Positions 59,731-64,000 of a DNA stretch of 64,000 nucleotides are shown piece by piece (the stretch's first letter is position 1; every line of letters begins with the position of its first letter). The notes under the pieces were generated by a model. That model did not search any database. It was not told where the DNA came from and saw only the letters and a list, made by a program, of their open reading frames with translations. This stretch comes from Gracilaria gracilis. Lineage: Eukaryota; Rhodophyta; Florideophyceae; Gracilariales; Gracilariaceae. The translations under genes were made by a program, and so were the position numbers. The stretch lies in contig JARGSG010000024.1 of assembly GCA_030374805.1 (NCBI GenBank), positions 496,001 through 560,000 of the forward strand, written 5' to 3'.

Positions 59731-60242
59731 CACAGCACATGGCGGCGCCACCAAACAGCCAAGCGTGACGGGCATGACGGCGGCGAGGCGTGAATTCGCA
59801 AAATTGTGCACGTGCTGAGCACACGATCATCGCTGTAAAGCGCGCGCATGGCCAAGCACGCCGTTTACCTTCGCGCGGCACGTTTTCTTTCGTTGATCGT
59901 TTCAACTTGCTTGAGCTTTCTTACTTACAATCCTTTGTGCACGCGCGGCACTGTATGACATAGACGTCGCGCTTCTTGTCACGCCGATTCGACCGCGCAA
60001 ACGCGCGCCCGCGAGCGCGCGTCCGCGAGCGCTGTGTGGCGGCCTCCCCGACGCAGCTGTTGCCCGCGGCGCCCTTTTTGACAGCGAGGTACTGTATCTA
60101 CCGTGCCTCTGTCGTCAACCGTCGCCCCGTCATCTACATGAGTGCTGCCACCGTCTCACTTTCACATAAGACAGCTTTGTTGACTCGCTACGCTGTGTGT
60201 TTCTAACTGTTGTTCGCTCTACCAACCTTCACTTTCATCATC
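59731..60242 (+). other. Promoter region of seven-cysteine paralogue B
   Basis: About 510 bp, GC-rich in the middle with CGCGAGCGCGCGTCCGCGAGCG (60012-60033), an imperfect repeat. No coding gene is seen. Confidence 0.45.
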
Positions 60243-60968
60243 ATGACTCCTTCCCGCCACTCGTTGCTTGTCGCGGTCGTTCAGCTATGCGTCGTCGCCG
60301 CCGCCGTCGCCTCCAGGTCTGCGCAGCGTGATCGCCCGGAGTTTGGCACTCTGGTCAACCCTCAGGCTGCCACCACCATCAGCTTGCTTGTCATCTGCAC
60401 CCCGAAGGAGGGCTGCTACTCCCAGAATGGAGATGCAATGATATGCACTGGCGTCGATATCAATGACAAGACCGTCTTCTTGAGAACCATTGCTTTCCCG
60501 GCCGACTATAGCGCGTACTATGTCGCGCAGCAGTTCGCTTTGCCGGCTTCCTTTATCAACGCCGCCAACTTCCAGACCGTGCTGCAAGGAAATCTGCCAG
60601 GAAACCGCAACGGTAATGGCAACGGCAACGGCAATGGTAATGGCAACGGTAATGATAATGGCGGCGGTGACCAACTAGGTCTCGGTGCGTTTGGTCCATC
60701 GCCGCAGCAACCGCCATCAGACCAGCCACAACCGTTGGGTATCAATGCATTCGGCGGCGGTGGAACAGTTCGAGACTCTAATCCGTTTGACTTTGAGATT
60801 CCGCTTAGTGTTAAACAGTACGCTATGAGAAATGGAGTCGGAATCGGAGTCGGTGGTACTCCACCGGGCCAAGCCCCACCACCTCCGGACCCCGTTTGCC
60901 GCATTCAACTGGTGGCGGCGTTTGGAAATCCTTTCGGAGTATGTTGCGGGCCTTGCGGTAGGTTCTGA
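60243..60968 (+). CDS. Secreted seven-cysteine protein, paralogue B
   Basis: 241 residues from the ATG at 60243; the frame is open upstream only from a TTG. A signal peptide (MTPSRHSLLVAVVQLCVVAAAVAS) is followed by LLVICTPKEGC, then MICTGVDINDKTVFL and a YYVAQQFALP motif, matching paralogue A (VLICTKSEC, KCYGVNAGEKTLFI, YGYRQIALS). An Asn-Gly repeat (GNGNGNGNGNGNDN, about residues 125-140) and a Pro/Gln/Gly-rich linker expand the middle. The C-terminus PVCRIQLVAAFGNPFGVCCGPCGRF holds the shared C-x...-CC-x2-C end. Seven Cys of the mature chain align with those of A. Function is unknown; a secreted, disulfide-rich wall or surface protein is likely. Confidence 0.8.
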   Translation: MTPSRHSLLVAVVQLCVVAAAVASRSAQRDRPEFGTLVNPQAATTISLLVICTPKEGCYSQNGDAMICTGVDINDKTVFLRTIAFPADYSAYYVAQQFALPASFINAANFQTVLQGNLPGNRNGNGNGNGNGNGNGNDNGGGDQLGLGAFGPSPQQPPSDQPQPLGINAFGGGGTVRDSNPFDFEIPLSVKQYAMRNGVGIGVGGTPPGQAPPPPDPVCRIQLVAAFGNPFGVCCGPCGRF

Positions 60969-61190
60969 GTTTATTGCTGCTGCTCTTTGTATATAAAAAT
61001 GATTGCTTCGTTTGTACAAGAGTAAGTTTAGATGTAGGAATCAACGGTACATGTTTAACTTTTTGATCTTGTTCATCTTGCACGGCGTCCTGATCTTGAC
61101 ATGCCGTCAACGATGGATAAGTTTGAACACGTCCGGTGCGCCGGCGCACTGCGCCGGTGCTCGTTATTAGACATAAAACATTGCAAAAAT

Positions 61191-61261
61191 TCCTCCACGG
61201 GGAATTGAACCCCGGCCTCCTGAGTGAGAGTCAGAAATCCTAACCACTAGACCATAGAGGA
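61191..61261 (-). tRNA. tRNA-Glu (anticodon CTC)
   Basis: On the minus strand a 71-nt cloverleaf can be folded: acceptor TCCTCTA pairs with TGGAGGA (one G-U), D arm GTCT/GGAT, anticodon arm TCTGA-CTCTCAC-TCAGG with anticodon CTC, and T arm CGGGG-TTCAATT-CCCCG. The sequence has no intron and no encoded CCA. A run of five T follows the 3' end, fitting Pol III termination. Confidence 0.93.
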
Positions 61262-61461
61262 TCAGCTTAACTGCGTAGGGAAATGTTTAATATTTAGAGA
61301 CACTCCTTGTCTTTGACGCACATTTGCTTCCCCGTGCTTGCTTCTCTGCCTCTTCTCTGCAACGGAAGCCACCGCGTGCGCACTCCATCTTCCTCCGCGC
61401 CGTACGGAACGCCGCGCCCACCATCAATCGGCCACTGAACAACCACACGGAACCACCGAAA

Positions 61462-64000
61462 ATGAGTCATCCCTCCTCCCTTCAATTACCGCAGCTGCCG
61501 CAGATGCCGCAGATGCCGCAGCTGCCGCAGCTGCCGCAGCTGCCGCAAGCCCCTTCCATGTCCGCCGTCACGTCCGCGGCCTCTGCCGCCGCCGCGCGCA
61601 TCGGAGCCGCTCTCTCCGACGCCCAATACTTCGAATCCAGCATGGTTCGCGTCGAGGATATTCGTCGACAGCTCGATTCCAAATCTGTCAAGGAGAAGCT
61701 CGATGCCATGAAGAGAGTCATTGCTCTCATCTCCCTTGGCAAGGATGCGTCCACGTTTTTCCCGGACGTGGTGAAGAACGTCGTCGCGCCTTCGTTGGAC
61801 GTCAAGAAGTTGGTGTATTTGTATCTTGTGCATTATGCTGAAGAGAAGCAAGATCTGGCTTTACTTGCCATCAATACGTTTCAAAAGGATCTTTCGGATC
61901 ATAATCAACATATTCGAGCGCTTTCGCTTCGCGTTTTGTCCTCCATTCGAGTCAAGGTCATATTGCAAGTTGTTATTCTTGCCATTGGAAGAGCTGCAAA
62001 AGACTCGTCTTCGTATGTTAGAAAAGCTGCTGCTCATGCTATAAGCAAAGTGTGTTCGCTGGATACCGCCTCAAAGGAACTGCTGATGGAGCCCCTCAAA
62101 GATCTGCTCAGTGATCTTTCGCCACAGGTCATTGGAAGTGCCGTGGCTGCCTTTGAAGATGTCTGTCCTTATGACTGGCATCTTATTCACCCTCACTATA
62201 GACGCTATTGTACCAATCTGTCCAGCCAGGATCCATGGGGTCAGGTGGCCGTTGTTCATCTGCTTCTGCGCTATGCTCGAGCCCATTTTGCGCAACCTAC
62301 CAAACAGAGCACTCCTCGAAATTCAGACCTTGATCTGCTCCTCAACAATGTCACCCCGTTGTTCTATTCCATGAACGCCGCCGTTGTTAGCGCCGCTGTC
62401 GCCACGTACTATCACATCGCTACACCGGATGAGTTTTGCACGCTTGCAATCAAACCGCTCATGCGATTAGTTGCGCTGCGAAGCGAAGCAAGTCAATCGG
62501 TTGCGCTCAACATTGCATCAGCCGTAGCCACCCGATACCCAGCCGTGCTGATTCCGTACGTGTCCGAGTTTTATGTTTCCGCTGCACATAGTGCCACAGT
62601 TCGAAATCTGCGAATCAAAGTCCTCATGCGAATCTGTGCCACGGCCGGGAAGGAAGGCGGGATTGGGTCGAAGCCGCACGCTAGACGTGCACTTCTGGCC
62701 GAACTGCGTGAATATTTGCATCGACGTGAATATGATTTGGCTGCTTCTGCCGCCAGAGCGATTGGATGTTTGGCTACTGCACATCCGGAATCGACGCCAG
62801 CTATTGTGAAGGTTCTTTCTTCTGTGGTGGGTTCTGCGAATAGTTCTGCCGTCGTTACGGAGTCTATCGGTGTATTGCGTCGTTTATTGCAACGTCATCC
62901 TACAGCGCAGGCTAAGGCTTTGCCACAGCTTATCGCGATGCTTCTTACGGATGGGAGTAAGAAGAAGGAATCAATCAAGGAACCGGCAGCTCGAGCTAGT
63001 ATTATATGGCTCATTGCGGAATTCTATGACAAGGTGCCTATTGTGGCTACAGAAGCGCTGCGATTATTGGCCCGGGGCTTCTCGGGTGAAGCTGCGGAAG
63101 TGAAACTACAGATCCTCAATCTTGCGGCAAAGGTTGTGGCGTCAGCCGAAACTGCAATCGATTCCATAGATGAACGCGAAACGCTTGTGCCTATTAATAA
63201 GCGTCGTCAGCTCCTCACGTACGTCTTAACCTGCGCCCGCTACGACCGAGACTATGATGTGCGGGACAAGGCAAGAATGTTGAACTTTGTTTTCTTTTCC
63301 GAGGGTGGCAAAGTGCTACGGAAACATGCATGCAAAGCTTTCATGACAAAGAAACCAGTTGCATCAGTAGGCCAAGGAGATGATGCGGCACAATATATCG
63401 AAGAGCAGTTAGAGTCGGATATGGTGATCGGATCTCTTGCACACGTTCTAAACGGAAGGCGATTGCCAGGGTTTCATCCTTTAGAACCGTGGTCAGCTAC
63501 GGATTCCGAGGATTCCTTGCGCGGAGAAGCAAGTGGCGATAAGGGGAATGCAGCCATAAGCCGGGACTACGTTGGCGTCAGTAGCGCAGACTATCAAAAC
63601 TACATCTCTCCAAATACGACGTCGATATCAAGCTCAACGTGGATGCCGCCAACCAGTATTTCTTCAGCAGACGTAAGAACCAATGGCCTTCCGATGCTAT
63701 CCACGAGCGGAGAGGAAAACATTGCATCGTCCTTGAGGTTGAACCAGCCATATCATAAGACCACTCAGAATACAGCGGTTGATGTCGACCCCGAAAAGTT
63801 CTATGGGGACGAAGAAGATTCTTCAGAGTATGATGATGACTCTTATGAGACGGATGACGAAGAAGATGAGGGAAACGAAGAAGTTGCTCTTGCGACGGTA
63901 AGTTCGGGGACGCGGGCCGTGAAAACATCGCTGTCATCAAAGGCACAGCCGAAGGGGCTCTTGATTGACACTGATGAGGTCACGCCAGTTGCAACACGAA
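61462..64000 (+). CDS. AP3B: AP-3 complex subunit beta (adaptin), truncated by window
   Basis: The reading frame opens at the ATG at 61462 and stays open to the window edge, giving at least 846 residues with no stop. The start MSHPSSLQLPQ runs into nine-base repeats encoding L/M-P-Q. From about residue 60 the adaptin N-terminal helical-repeat trunk is clear: RRQLDSKSVKEKLDAMKRV, VKKLVYLYLVHYAEEKQDL, HIRALSLRVLSSIRV, SYVRKAAAHAISKVCSLD, WGQVAVVHLLLRYARAHF and ARASIIWLIAEFYDKVP. This order matches AP-3 beta more closely than AP-1/2 beta. The trunk ends near residue 620; then comes a Ser/Thr-rich hinge with a very acidic patch (DSSEYDDDSYETDDEEDEG, about 785-805), typical of AP-3 beta. The ear domain lies beyond the window. 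The complex sorts cargo from endosomes to lysosome-like organelles. Confidence 0.92.
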   Translation, partial: MSHPSSLQLPQLPQMPQMPQLPQLPQLPQAPSMSAVTSAASAAAARIGAALSDAQYFESSMVRVEDIRRQLDSKSVKEKLDAMKRVIALISLGKDASTFFPDVVKNVVAPSLDVKKLVYLYLVHYAEEKQDLALLAINTFQKDLSDHNQHIRALSLRVLSSIRVKVILQVVILAIGRAAKDSSSYVRKAAAHAISKVCSLDTASKELLMEPLKDLLSDLSPQVIGSAVAAFEDVCPYDWHLIHPHYRRYCTNLSSQDPWGQVAVVHLLLRYARAHFAQPTKQSTPRNSDLDLLLNNVTPLFYSMNAAVVSAAVATYYHIATPDEFCTLAIKPLMRLVALRSEASQSVALNIASAVATRYPAVLIPYVSEFYVSAAHSATVRNLRIKVLMRICATAGKEGGIGSKPHARRALLAELREYLHRREYDLAASAARAIGCLATAHPESTPAIVKVLSSVVGSANSSAVVTESIGVLRRLLQRHPTAQAKALPQLIAMLLTDGSKKKESIKEPAARASIIWLIAEFYDKVPIVATEALRLLARGFSGEAAEVKLQILNLAAKVVASAETAIDSIDERETLVPINKRRQLLTYVLTCARYDRDYDVRDKARMLNFVFFSEGGKVLRKHACKAFMTKKPVASVGQGDDAAQYIEEQLESDMVIGSLAHVLNGRRLPGFHPLEPWSATDSEDSLRGEASGDKGNAAISRDYVGVSSADYQNYISPNTTSISSSTWMPPTSISSADVRTNGLPMLSTSGEENIASSLRLNQPYHKTTQNTAVDVDPEKFYGDEEDSSEYDDDSYETDDEEDEGNEEVALATVSSGTRAVKTSLSSKAQPKGLLIDTDEVTPVATR

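Noticed and set aside
61338..61841. 167-codon plus-strand frame at the AP-3 beta start
   Set aside because: It is the wrong frame over the AP-3 beta gene, whose true frame is open from 61462 to the window edge with family motifs.
1..64000. CRISPR arrays, bacterial operons or ribosome-binding sites
   Set aside because: No spaced short repeats of CRISPR type; the gene families, introns and Copia element show nuclear eukaryotic DNA.

Overview
This window is nuclear eukaryotic DNA. It carries TREX-2, ESCRT-III, translocon-associated and AP-3 proteins, a split tRNA gene promoter type (tRNA-Glu with a T-run terminator), an LTR/Copia element with an initiator-Met-type primer site, and signal, transit and mitochondrial presequences. 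Genes are almost all single-exon; only two short introns (98 and 100 bp, GT-AG) are needed to make sense of any gene. Low intron density, a plastid-type presequence on at least one protein, a Copia element and kilobase-scale intergenic gaps together fit a red alga of the Chondrus/florideophyte kind best. That assignment is inference, not a match I could run.

Layout. 0-9 kb: a small helical protein of unknown function (171-878), a PCID2/Thp1-like TREX-2 subunit (1070-2296, minus), 3.5 kb without recognisable genes, a LYAR-type nucleolar zinc-finger protein (5812-6441), and a two-exon protein with two matching C2HC fingers (8086-8905). 9.5-21 kb: a membrane-anchored GH35 beta-galactosidase (9595-11811), then three minus-strand genes: a dual-specificity phosphatase (12358-13698), a SAP-like low-complexity protein (14249-15784) and a 1314-residue single-pass receptor-like glycoprotein (16965-20909). 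21-30 kb: minisatellites, a photolyase/cryptochrome with a C-terminal extension of about 660 residues (22909-26976), a spliced secreted Gly/Ala-rich protein (27678-28819) and a plastid SRPBCC protein (29220-29951). 31-40 kb: a CtlX-like arginine-deiminase-superfamily hydrolase (minus) divergent from a 1983-residue coiled-coil/acidic protein.

40-53 kb: a 4.5 kb gene-free stretch with 84-bp and 36-bp tandem repeats, then VPS20/CHMP6, TRAP-beta (SSR2, minus), an RBM26/27-like RNA-binding protein, a DUF1772 membrane protein and the first of two related secreted seven-cysteine proteins. 53.4-59.7 kb: a complete Copia retrotransposon on the minus strand with 205-bp LTRs that read as identical and an AAAAT target duplication. 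It sits between the two seven-cysteine genes (52521-53048 and 60243-60968). The window ends with tRNA-Glu(CTC) and the first 846 residues of AP-3 beta, which runs off the edge.

Several genes serve common eukaryotic traffic and RNA processes (AP-3, VPS20, TRAP-beta; PCID2, LYAR, RBM26-like), but nothing suggests they are co-regulated as a cluster. Start codons were chosen as the first ATG that gives a sensible N-terminus; longer reading frames opening at TTG or GTG were trimmed. The best candidates for something undescribed are the seven-cysteine secreted pair, the cryptochrome with its private C-terminal module, the phosphatase that resembles the front end of plant NAD kinase 2 but has no kinase, and the coiled-coil/acidic-repeat giant.
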